Source of the DNA: Anaerofilum sp.
Lineage (GTDB): Bacteria; Bacillota; Clostridia; Oscillospirales; Ruminococcaceae
Assembly (NCBI GenBank): GCA_020024115.1
Contig: JAHHUF010000113.1
Span: forward strand, 1-5,531
Direction: 5' to 3'
DNA: 5,531 nucleotides
The translations under genes were made by a program, and so were the position numbers. Below the pieces are notes generated by a model. The model saw nothing but the letters and a program-made list of their open reading frames with translations. It searched no databases and had not been told where the DNA came from. Below are positions 1 through 4,182 of this stretch, one piece after another. Positions within the stretch are counted from its first letter, which is position 1. Each line of letters begins with the position of its first letter.

Positions 1-133
1 GTCCACGCTTGCCTTCGTGGGGGACATGGAAAAGATTTTTAAGTTTCGGCCATGCATTTTCTTGATAGCTCGCCCAGCGAATCACATTCGCTTGCTCTGC
101 GTTCTCGCTGATTAAAGGTTTTTGGCTTTTCAT
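1..133 (-). CDS. VRR-NUC domain nuclease, N-terminal 44 residues (runs off the window)
   Basis: Partial gene; the frame stays open to the left edge. The product begins MKSQKPLISENAEQ, continues with VIRWAS and ends at LFHVPHEGKRG. An acidic/glutamine-rich start followed by a tryptophan-containing helix and a [H/I]-[V/P]-x-[N/H]-E/G-G-K-R turn is the usual opening of VRR-NUC proteins, small PD-(D/E)xK-type nucleases common in phage replication modules; the catalytic D and E-x-K would lie beyond the edge. The ATG overlaps the stop of the upstream gene as ATGA, and GAGGGTG lies 7 bases upstream, so translation is probably coupled. The stretch is more GC-rich than the rest of the window. In phages such proteins are thought to act on branched DNA during replication or recombination; that role is inferred here. 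Family call is fairly firm although only the N-terminus is visible. Confidence 0.72.
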   Translation of the reverse strand, partial: MKSQKPLISENAEQANVIRWASYQENAWPKLKNLFHVPHEGKRG

Positions 134-489
134 TCTGCAACACCCTCACAGTATGCTCTTGCAAAAAACTGCTTTAAAAAGGTATGTTCAATCTTTTTTG
201 CAAGATTTTTCAAGCGGTTCATGATTTTGTCTTCCATAACCCAGTTATTTTTTGGAAGTAATACAATTCCACCATCTACAAAGGTCCATGTGCAGGATGG
301 GATTTCCTCCTGTTTTTCTTGTTGCTCCATAGACAGCTGCCCTTTTACTTGTCCAAATTCTCCGCTTTGGTATACAGTTACGGAAATAGGATAATGCCCT
401 ATATCTAAATGCCAACCCAGTTTTCGTTCTTCACAGTAGCTTTCAAATGCTCTGACTGCTGCTTCATAGTTTTTGATTTCATTTTCCAT
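130..489 (-). CDS. hypothetical protein between Rep and VRR-NUC (119 aa)
   Basis: Family not recognised. The frame is open upstream to 579, but the ATG at 489 is preferred: AAGGAAAG lies about 6 bases upstream and the preceding 30 residues (MFHLYHSLQ...) lie in the gap after the rep frame. The product (MENEIKNYEAAV...) is an N-terminal acidic helix with ESYCEERKLGW, then a beta-rich stretch containing HYPISVTVYQSGEFGQ and CTWTFVDGGIVLLPKNNW, then a basic amphipathic helix (KIMNRLKNLAKKIEHTFL). No signal peptide or membrane segment is seen. Small beta-then-helix proteins of this kind are common unnamed genes of Bacillota phage replication regions. It lies 52 bp downstream of the end of the rep C-terminal frame and overlaps the VRR-NUC start by ATGA, so it probably belongs to the rep-nuclease operon. 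Confidence 0.8.
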   Translation of the reverse strand: MENEIKNYEAAVRAFESYCEERKLGWHLDIGHYPISVTVYQSGEFGQVKGQLSMEQQEKQEEIPSCTWTFVDGGIVLLPKNNWVMEDKIMNRLKNLAKKIEHTFLKQFFARAYCEGVAE

Positions 490-541
490 TGTTTCTTTCC
501 TTTCTTGTGTTTTATAGTCCTTGATATAGAACTGTAAAAAG

Positions 542-856
542 CTATCTACCAATTGCAATGAGTGATATAAGTGGAACAAAATACCGCTTTGAGCCTTTCT
601 TTATCCATGCCCAGTCTTTTGTGCCTGTATTAGCAGAAATGCTATGCAACTTTTCCACTTCAAAAAATCCACCATTTGCTATTGGAATTTTTACTCCCTC
701 CAAAAGTTCAGAGGCAATGATCACCCTTTCACCCGCTGTGGCTTTTCTTCGCATTTTGGCGGTTATGTAAAGCATTTTGTTTTGTGGGTTGCATTTTATT
801 TGCACATCTTCCAGCCAATATTTTGGGTATTTTTTCTTGAATTTCCAATGATGCAA
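542..856 (-). CDS. C-terminal fragment of the rolling-circle Rep, out of frame with the main part
   Basis: This frame has no plausible own start: the only upstream codon is a TTG at 856 with no ribosome binding site, and its first 8 codons overlap rep in another frame. From about 829 it reads KYPKYWLEDVQIKC, then NKMLYITAKMRRK. That is what normally follows the SKFRASK... helix in phage HUH Rep proteins (a YPGY-like turn, a beta hairpin and a basic end). It is therefore read as the displaced C-terminus of the gene at 1604. After MRRK the frame continues about 66 residues (ATAGERVIIASELLEGVK...LISLIAIGR), a beta-rich tail I do not recognise, which may be a small fused domain. Removing one A from the six-A run at 830-835 would join the frames into a protein of about 353 aa. 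Confidence 0.6.
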   Translation of the reverse strand: MHHWKFKKKYPKYWLEDVQIKCNPQNKMLYITAKMRRKATAGERVIIASELLEGVKIPIANGGFFEVEKLHSISANTGTKDWAWIKKGSKRYFVPLISLIAIGR

Positions 857-1604
857 CAGCAGTGGATTGTGCCATTTTCGCCACTTTGGATGCTCTGAAT
901 TTAGAATAACTTTTTGATTCCGGTGGACGCTTTAGCCCAAGTGATGCACACCATTTCTTTTTTCCTTTTGGGGCTTTTGTGATATAACTGGCAAGACCAG
1001 TCAGTCCGTATCTGTCAAGATTCAATCTCCGAACCTGGTTTCTGTCACCCAATGTCCAAAGGTCTTCTAACTGATCACGGTTTAGCTTTCCATCCAAAAC
1101 AATGTGATGGTGGCAGCGGATTTCTTTTTCTCCGCTTTCATGTTCTGTGACATATACATATTTTGTAGGCGGTAAACCAGCTTTTTTGCGGTGGTAATTT
1201 ACTTTACGCAGATAGTTTTTGATGTTCTTTTGGGCCTGTTCTATACTTTTAGGTTCACAGCCTTCTCGATATGAGAAAGTTGCCCAAAAGTCATCGGGCC
1301 CAAAGTTTTCATTGATAAGACGGATGCAGGCTTTGCGGCTGTTTGTGTTATTTAATTCTCTTTGTGCTGTCGGATCTCTTTTTTCTTTTTGAATACCAGA
1401 CGGAAGTTTTGTGAACTCTGGATAAATTTCCACATCTAACTGAGCACCCGCTTTGATTGTTTTTGTAGCATATTCAAATTTTTTTGCCCCTGTGAAAAGT
1501 TCCTGCATCTGCTGTTCATTTAGTTGTTTGACAGCATTCTGGATTTCCTTTTCATAGTCATAGGGGATGAATCTTTTCTTCTTTTTCTTTTGATTGCCCT
1601 GCAT
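729..1604 (-). CDS. rep: rolling-circle replication initiator (HUH endonuclease Rep), frameshifted near the C-terminus
   Basis: Rep of this type nicks one strand at the origin through a tyrosine, stays covalently attached to the 5' end, and so starts rolling-circle DNA synthesis. Visible motifs, numbered from ATG 1604: a lysine-rich start (KKKKK, 6-10); motif I-like FWATFSYR (107-114); the metal-binding HUH-type motif RCHHHIVLDG (163-172, histidines 165-167); and the catalytic region GLASYITK (203-210), where Y207 followed by K210 is the expected nucleophile. A basic helix SKFRASKVAKMAQ (234-246) follows. This pattern matches the phage/plasmid REP family related to filamentous phage G2P/ORF2. 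From residue 259 the frame changes register at A6 (830-835): the last 33 residues look random, while the expected C-terminus continues in the frame ending at 542. It may be a real mutation, a sequencing error in a homopolymer, or recoding. The ribosome binding site is weak (GAAAGAGAG). Confidence 0.88.
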   Translation of the reverse strand: MQGNQKKKKKRFIPYDYEKEIQNAVKQLNEQQMQELFTGAKKFEYATKTIKAGAQLDVEIYPEFTKLPSGIQKEKRDPTAQRELNNTNSRKACIRLINENFGPDDFWATFSYREGCEPKSIEQAQKNIKNYLRKVNYHRKKAGLPPTKYVYVTEHESGEKEIRCHHHIVLDGKLNRDQLEDLWTLGDRNQVRRLNLDRYGLTGLASYITKAPKGKKKWCASLGLKRPPESKSYSKFRASKVAKMAQSTAVASLEIQEKIPKILAGRCANKMQPTKQNALHNRQNAKKSHSG

Positions 1605-1659
1605 CTGTTTTTCTCTCTTTCGTCCAGATGTTAATACTCATTACAAGGCCGCCAAATGA

Positions 1660-1688
1660 TTGACATTCAAAATCAATTATGCTACACT
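1660..1688 (+). promoter_or_regulatory. strong promoter for an RNA antisense to the rep leader
   Basis: A perfect -35 TTGACA (1660-1665), a 17-base spacer and -10 TACACT (1683-1688), with an extended -10 TG at 1680-1681. It points away from rep, and no + strand gene follows before the terminator at 1725-1765. Start of transcription is expected near 1695. Confidence 0.7.
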
Positions 1689-1694
1689 AATATT

Positions 1695-1763
1695 GTTATT
1701 TGTAGGCTTTTTGCCTTGCAAGTTGCCCTTGCTGTGTTGGTGTCACGGCAAGGGCTTTTCTTT
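1695..1763 (+). ncRNA. putative antisense (counter-transcribed) RNA against the rep leader, about 65-70 nt
   Basis: Inferred from a near-consensus promoter just upstream and an intrinsic terminator at its 3' end, with no open reading frame of note between. The RNA would carry a small 5' stem-loop (AGGC-TTTTT-GCCT, 1704-1716) and a long 3' stem-loop (1725-1755). It is fully complementary to the region upstream of the rep start on the other strand. Known antisense RNAs of rolling-circle plasmids (pT181 and pMV158 types) have the same build: 50-90 nt, own strong promoter, terminator hairpin, target in the rep leader. They keep Rep synthesis low by blocking translation or by attenuation. The 5' end is estimated. 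An alternative is that the hairpin serves mainly as part of a replication origin. Confidence 0.55.
1704..1716 (+). other. small stem-loop AGGC-TTTTT-GCCT in the rep leader/antisense RNA
   Basis: Four-base-pair stem with a five-base loop, read on either strand. On the + strand it is the 5' hairpin of the putative antisense RNA; on the - strand it lies in the rep leader with an AAAAA loop. Loops of this kind are typical first-contact points between sense and antisense RNAs. The stem is short, so support is modest. Confidence 0.35.
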
Positions 1764-1765
1764 TT
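1725..1765 (+). terminator. intrinsic terminator of the antisense RNA
   Basis: GCCCTTGC (1725-1732) pairs with GCAAGGGC (1748-1755). The stem extends inward by four more pairs (TGTG with CACG, one wobble) around the loop TTGGTGT. A pyrimidine tract TTTTCTTTTTC follows, so it works on the + strand. On the - strand no T run follows the hairpin, so rep transcription should pass through it. Confidence 0.75.
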
Positions 1766-1788
1766 CTTCTTTTGTTGTAATGGGTGGA

Positions 1789-1817
1789 ATTTTAAAAACC
1801 AAAAATGATAGAACCAA
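1789..1817 (-). promoter_or_regulatory. candidate rep promoter
   Basis: On the - strand, -35 TTGGTT (1817-1812, three of six consensus bases), a 17-base spacer and -10 TAAAAT (1794-1789, five of six). Transcription would start near 1782, giving a rep leader of about 178 nt that includes the whole antisense RNA target. The weak -35 overlaps the inverted repeat at 1811-1825, which suggests a regulated promoter. rep could instead be reached by read-through from the early operon. Confidence 0.4.
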
Positions 1818-1825
1818 AATGGTTC
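1811..1825. promoter_or_regulatory. perfect inverted repeat GAACCA-AAA-TGGTTC, possible operator
   Basis: Six-base arms with a three-base centre, overlapping the -35 of the candidate rep promoter. A dyad there suits a repressor site; the neighbouring small DNA-binding proteins (2412-2146, 3367-3173) or Rep itself are possible ligands. On the - strand it could also act as a weak terminator for the early operon, since a T-rich stretch follows. Which of these applies cannot be told from sequence. Confidence 0.4.
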
Positions 1826-1882
1826 CTAACGGATTAAAACAAAGTAATACCAAACCAATGATAGATAAAATCTTTTTCAGCA

Positions 1883-2149
1883 TTAACAATCTACCCATTT
1901 TTCTGACAAGGCTCCAATTTTCAAAATTAGATTTTGCAAGTTTTCAATTCGCTTGTCCCATTCGTATGTAAATCCATGTTTTAGCTGTCTGGGGTGAAGT
2001 TCACTTTTAATGTATCCGACACAGGTATAACCAGCTTGGCACATTTTCTCTATTTTCCCCTTACCAATATGGGTTGAGTTGTCAATAATTGCAATTTGAG
2101 AATTGTATTCTCCCTCTTTTTTAGGGGCTTGCATCAAAACATATTTCAT
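1883..2149 (-). CDS. hypothetical early protein (88 aa)
   Basis: Not recognised. The start ATG overlaps the upstream stop as ATGA, and AAAGGGAA precedes it by about 7 bases, which fixes the start and indicates coupled translation with the 2412-2146 gene. The product (MKYVLMQAPKKEGEY...) begins as beta strand, then has KGKIEKMCQAGYTCVGYIKSEL, resembling a helix followed by a strand, and ends in a helical segment (WDKRIENLQNLILKIGAL). No membrane segment or metal-binding motif is evident; the two cysteines are six residues apart. It is the last gene before the rep control region, so it may be made at the same time as Rep or just before. Function unknown. Confidence 0.72.
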   Translation of the reverse strand: MKYVLMQAPKKEGEYNSQIAIIDNSTHIGKGKIEKMCQAGYTCVGYIKSELHPRQLKHGFTYEWDKRIENLQNLILKIGALSEKWVDC

Positions 2150-2412
2150 ATTGATTTCCCTTTCAACATTTCAGCTTTTGTTTGTTGAAATGTTTTTGGA
2201 ATATGATTGCAAAGCGGTTCAATTGGTTGTCTGTGGTATTTGTACTTAAGTAAAAATTCAAGATTACTTTCAAGAAAATGCTGCAAGGTATGTGCAGATA
2301 TTTTTTCAATCAAAGCATCAATGGTGCAGCCTTCCTTGTTGGCCACAAAAGACAGATTTTGATAAAATTGACTGTCTTCATTAAGTTTGATGGTCAGTGT
2401 TTTTTGGTACAT
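2146..2412 (-). CDS. small early protein, possibly ribbon-helix-helix DNA-binding (88 aa)
   Basis: The start ATG at 2412 has AAAGGG 9 bases upstream. The N-terminus KTLTIKLNED (4-13) reads as a single beta strand with alternating polar residues. It is followed by two predicted helices (SQFYQNLSFVANKEG and TIDALIEKISAHTLQHFLES) with a short GCT turn between them; this is the order of a ribbon-helix-helix fold as found in Arc/MetJ-type repressors and antitoxins. The C-terminal 35 residues (LLKYKYHRQPIEPL...) are basic and probably less structured. Its stop overlaps the next gene by ATGA. The fold is inferred from pattern only; if right, it could bind the dyad at 1811-1825 and control rep. It could equally be an unrelated phage early protein. 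Confidence 0.7.
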   Translation of the reverse strand: MYQKTLTIKLNEDSQFYQNLSFVANKEGCTIDALIEKISAHTLQHFLESNLEFLLKYKYHRQPIEPLCNHIPKTFQQTKAEMLKGKSI

Positions 2413-2430
2413 AATTGATAGCCCTTTCTC

Positions 2431-2637
2431 TTAATTCCAAGCGGTGCAAGCTGACCAGCGGTTTTGTTCAAAGCTGAAAATATGTTCAATGTGAAGATGG
2501 TAATATCCTTCAAATTGCTTTCTCAGCCAATTGGCAGCTTGTTGTGGTGTGGTCGCTTTGATAACATCAATGTCTTGCTGGCGGTACCCGTCACTCGCCA
2601 AAAAACTAAAAATAATTTTGTATTCGTTTGTCGGCAT
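2431..2637 (-). CDS. small early protein, paralogue of its upstream neighbour (68 aa)
   Basis: The ATG at 2637 is chosen because AAAAAGGAG stands 8 bases upstream; the frame is open to 2709 but the extra residues overlap the upstream gene. The product (MPTNEYKIIFSFLASDGYRQQ...) shares its plan with the protein at 2885-2673: NEY-x-I-x-F at the start, a QD pair near residue 21, an A-T/x-QQA helix (KATTPQQAANWLRKQF), an aromatic I-x-x-I/V strand and a W near the end. Together this suggests a small alpha-beta fold with one central helix. No function is known to me. It ends 18 bp before the ATG of the ribbon-helix-helix-like gene. Confidence 0.72.
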   Translation of the reverse strand: MPTNEYKIIFSFLASDGYRQQDIDVIKATTPQQAANWLRKQFEGYYHLHIEHIFSFEQNRWSACTAWN

Positions 2638-2672
2638 TGTGTACACTCCTTTTTTGTAGTGGTTGCTTGTGG

Positions 2673-2885
2673 TTAATCTTCCCAAGAAAAAGGGTCTACA
2701 TATTCCCATTTAAACCCCATATTTTTATACACTGAATCAATACAGATATTTTCAAAAGAATACCGTTGCTTAACTTTCTCTACTGCTTGCTTTGCAGTAT
2801 CAGCAAAAGCGGTGTCCTGTTCGGCAAAGCGATTTCCATTCACCAAACAAGTGAATTCAATCAAATACTCATTCATAACATTCAT
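2673..2885 (-). CDS. small early protein, first of two tandem paralogues (70 aa)
   Basis: The frame is open from a TTG at 2918, but AAAAGGAG lies inside that stretch, so the ATG at 2885 is preferred; its spacing of 16 bases is long, and the ATG at 2876 (MNEYLIEF) is the alternative. The product has NEYLIEFTCLV, then AEQDTAFADTAKQAVEKVKQRY, then ICIDSVYKNMGFKWEYVDPF. The order strand-helix-strand and the spacing of NEY, QD, the alanine-rich helix and the C-terminal W match the protein encoded next (2637-2431), so a duplication is likely. Genes are 35 bp apart. Function not recognised. Confidence 0.65.
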   Translation of the reverse strand: MNVMNEYLIEFTCLVNGNRFAEQDTAFADTAKQAVEKVKQRYSFENICIDSVYKNMGFKWEYVDPFSWED

Positions 2886-2960
2886 AATTAAGCGGCCGAT
2901 GCTCCTTTTCAGTTTCAATAATTTTTACAATAAATTTTTGCTAATTGATGGAATAAATAG

Positions 2961-3128
2961 TTAAGAATTAGCTTTACTAAAATCAATTAAAGCTTTAGTA
3001 GCAGTATTTAAGAAAGAATTTGTAATTAAAGTAGAATTTCCTTGAATGTTGCAATTCAAAGATGTTTCGCCGTTTTTATCTACTTGTATTGAAATGGTGA
3101 TTTTGCAATCCTTTTGACTTTGATGCAT
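2961..3128 (-). CDS. small early protein (55 aa), start uncertain
   Basis: An open frame from ATG 3128 to TAA 2961 fills the otherwise empty gap between its neighbours. The product reads MHQSQKDCKITISIQVDKNG, then ETSLNCNIQGNSTLI, then TNSFLNTATKALIDF: a beta hairpin with an NG turn followed by an amphipathic helix, so it looks protein-like. The start is doubtful. The only strong ribosome binding site (AAAAGGAG, 3170-3163) sits 8 bases before a TTG at 3154 in another frame, which reads 24 codons (MNLESETNICIKVKR...) and then stops. One extra A in the A4 run near 3112-3115 would fuse the two as ...ICIKVKKDCKITISI.... Either the gene has a one-base deletion or it really starts at 3128 with the weaker GGAAAG 12 bases upstream. 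Confidence 0.5.
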   Translation of the reverse strand: MHQSQKDCKITISIQVDKNGETSLNCNIQGNSTLITNSFLNTATKALIDFSKANS

Positions 3129-3172
3129 ATATTTGTTTCACTTTCCAAATTCAAATTGAATTCTCCTTTTTA

Positions 3173-3367
3173 TTAACTAAATACTTTGGCAAGTTGCTCA
3201 CAGGTAATTAATCCTGTGATACCATAACCCCGTAAATATGCAGGAGAGCAGCCCATAAGTTGGGCAGCTTCTTTTTGATTGTAGAGTAGCTTATTCGGAA
3301 AGAATTCATCTGCACGCTCACGAATGCGTTCTAAAGTGTCTCGATATAATTCTTTTTCTTTTGCCAT
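3173..3367 (-). CDS. small helix-turn-helix (excisionase/MerR-like) DNA-binding protein (64 aa)
   Basis: Start ATG 3367 with AAAAAGGAG 10 bases upstream. An N-terminal charged helix (MAKEKELYRDTLERIRERAD) is followed by LLYNQKEAAQLMGCSP and AYLRGYGITGLITCEQLAKV. The order KEAAQLMGCSPAYLR is a typical first helix-turn-recognition helix of the small winged HTH family used by phage excisionases and early regulators; TCEQLAKVFS matches the closing helix of that fold. The usual wing is short here. As the second gene of the early operon and opposite the repressor, it may act in excision or in early gene control. Its exact target is unknown. A Cro-like function is less likely because the fold is not XRE-type. 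Confidence 0.72.
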   Translation of the reverse strand: MAKEKELYRDTLERIRERADEFFPNKLLYNQKEAAQLMGCSPAYLRGYGITGLITCEQLAKVFS

Positions 3368-3403
3368 ATTGTTATTGCTCCTTTTTATTGGCTGGCTAGT
3401 ATT

Positions 3404-3598
3404 TTAACCAACCAATTTTGTATTTTCGGCACGCAAAGCTGAAATTTCTGCTTTCAATGCTTCAATCACTTCGTTGTCTTGTTGCATTTGTGCAATTCGA
3501 CCACAAAGTTCTGCACAAAGTACAGCGTCACTATTTCTCAAAGCACACATTTTTTTACCAAAGTTTACAGCATCCTGCATTTTTTCTTTGATTGTCAT
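3404..3598 (-). CDS. first gene of the early operon, coiled-coil protein (64 aa)
   Basis: The ATG at 3598 is preferred over the GTG at 3607, because the GTG lies within the ribosome binding site GAGGTG, which is 6 bases from the ATG. The product (MTIKEKMQDAVNFGKKM...) is almost wholly helical. Residues from about 34 on (IAQMQQDNEVIEALKAEISA, then LRAENTKLVG) show a heptad pattern with I/L/V at a and d positions, so it probably forms a dimeric coiled coil. Three cysteines lie in the middle (CALRNSDAVLCAELC). It is the first gene behind the leftward promoter (3635-3663), the place where a Cro or antirepressor would be expected, but no DNA-binding fold is evident. A partner of the repressor is a guess. 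Confidence 0.72.
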   Translation of the reverse strand: MTIKEKMQDAVNFGKKMCALRNSDAVLCAELCGRIAQMQQDNEVIEALKAEISALRAENTKLVG

Positions 3599-3620
3599 AT
3601 TGTTCACCTCATTTTCTGTT

Positions 3621-3635
3621 TTTAAGTTGCTTAAA
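3621..3635. promoter_or_regulatory. operator O1 (TTAAG-N3-CTTAA)
   Basis: Perfect dyad TTTAAG-TTG-CTTAAA. It covers the start point and abuts the -10 of the leftward early promoter, so a bound repressor would block it. It shares its half-sites with the site at 3673-3685. Confidence 0.6.
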
Positions 3636-3663
3636 TTTTATCATAAGTTAGTTAATTAGTCAA
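3635..3663 (-). promoter_or_regulatory. leftward early promoter
   Basis: On the - strand, -35 TTGACT (3663-3658), a 17-base spacer and -10 TAAAAT (3640-3635), with an extended -10 TG one base before it. It drives the early operon starting at 3598. It is flanked or overlapped by operators at 3621-3635 and 3643-3655. Confidence 0.72.
3643..3655. promoter_or_regulatory. operator O2, imperfect (ATAAG-TTA-GTTAA)
   Basis: Eight of the ten half-site bases match TTAAG-N3-CTTAA. It lies in the spacer of the leftward promoter; its centre is 21 bp (two helical turns) from O1 and 30 bp from O3, so cooperative binding on one face of the helix is possible. Confidence 0.4.
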
Positions 3664-3672
3664 CGGTTATTT

Positions 3673-3685
3673 TTAAGTGACTTAA
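3673..3685. promoter_or_regulatory. operator O3 (TTAAG-TGA-CTTAA)
   Basis: Perfect dyad with the same half-sites as O1. It lies between the two divergent promoters, 9 bp upstream of the -35 of the repressor promoter, so binding there could activate or repress the repressor gene. Confidence 0.55.
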
Positions 3686-3693
3686 TTTTTTTA

Positions 3694-3722
3694 TTGACAT
3701 TTTAATTTTTCTATGTTTTAAT
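3694..3722 (+). promoter_or_regulatory. repressor promoter
   Basis: Consensus -35 TTGACA (3694-3699), 17-base spacer, -10 TTTAAT (3717-3722) with an extended -10 TG at 3714-3715. Transcription would start near 3729, just before the AAGGAGG at 3731, so the leader is very short. Confidence 0.7.
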
Positions 3723-3744
3723 AAATTTGGAAGGAGGTGCAATT

Positions 3745-4161
3745 TTGACAGAAAATCTTTCTGATAGAATTAACACTTTGATACAATCTTTAGGAATTCG
3801 AAAAACAACTTTTGCAGAAAAACTAAATGTGTCACAAGCATTTGTTACTCAAATTACAAAAGGGGTTTCACAACCCAGTGACAGAACAATTTCAGACATT
3901 TGCAGATTGTTTAATGTATCAGAAGTTTGGCTGCGTGAAGGTGAAGGGGAAATGTTTATCCAGCTAAATGAAGATGAACAGCTGGCAGAAGTTTTGACCC
4001 GTGTTGAATTTGAAAAAGATGCCCCCTTTGTTGATATGATGACAGCTGCTTTGAAATCTTATTACAAATTAGATGACAACAAAAAAGCGGCTGTGAACGA
4101 ATTGATTGATGGTATGCTTGCAGAAATTTCTGCACAAAAAACCGCCCCGAATCAAGACTGA
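3745..4161 (+). CDS. XRE-family C1-like repressor (138 aa)
   Basis: The start is TTG at 3745: AAGGAGG (3731-3737) ends 7 bases before it, and the other in-frame TTG at 3727 lies upstream of that site. Residues about 4-65 form an HTH_3/XRE domain: LSDRINTLIQSLG, then TTFAEKLNVSQAFVTQITKG (turn and recognition helix), then ISDICRLFNVSEVWLREGEG, the closing signature of phage repressors of this type. The C-terminal half (VEFEKDAPFVDMMTAALKSY, then KKAAVNELIDGMLAEI) is helical and probably a dimerisation region. No LexA-like autoprotease domain is present, so induction by RecA cleavage is not expected; an antirepressor or another route would be needed. It is divergent from the early operon and likely binds the operators at 3621-3685. 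Its last codons lie within the terminator hairpin. Confidence 0.9.
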   Translation: MTENLSDRINTLIQSLGIRKTTFAEKLNVSQAFVTQITKGVSQPSDRTISDICRLFNVSEVWLREGEGEMFIQLNEDEQLAEVLTRVEFEKDAPFVDMMTAALKSYYKLDDNKKAAVNELIDGMLAEISAQKTAPNQD

Positions 4162-4175
4162 TTCAGGGCGGTTTT
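4138..4175. terminator. bidirectional intrinsic terminator shared by the repressor gene and the 46-aa gene
   Basis: ACCGCCC (4141-4147) pairs with GGGCGGT (4166-4172), and GAATCA (4149-4154) with TGATTC (4159-4164), with one mismatch between the blocks and a four-base loop AGAC. A run of A precedes and TTTT follows; on the - strand the stem is followed by TTTTTT. The repressor stop codon TGA (4159-4161) sits in the stem. Confidence 0.8.
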
Positions 4176-4182
4176 CAAGGGT

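Noticed and set aside
122..394. + strand open frame of 90 codons
   Set aside because: Antisense to the well-supported 489-130 gene, cysteine/phenylalanine-rich composition typical of a shadow frame, no ribosome binding site.
828..842. classic -1 programmed ribosomal frameshift in rep
   Set aside because: The register of the six-A run (GAA AAA ATA) does not give an X-XXY-YYZ heptamer in the zero frame, and the shift needed is +1. Polymerase slippage or an indel remains possible.
558..898. two + strand open frames within 558-898
   Set aside because: Both lie opposite the rep C-terminal region and have no ribosome binding sites or recognisable motifs.
1660..1971. + strand open frame of 103 codons
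   Set aside because: It starts at the -35 of the antisense promoter, runs through the terminator hairpin, has no ribosome binding site, and its second half is antisense to the 2149-1883 gene.
2241..2252. palindrome TACTTAAGTA as a further repressor operator
   Set aside because: It lies inside a coding region and lacks the three-base centre of the TTAAG-N3-CTTAA sites; likely chance.
3599..3607. GTG start at 3607 for the first early gene
   Set aside because: The GTG is part of the GAGGTG ribosome binding site for the ATG at 3598.
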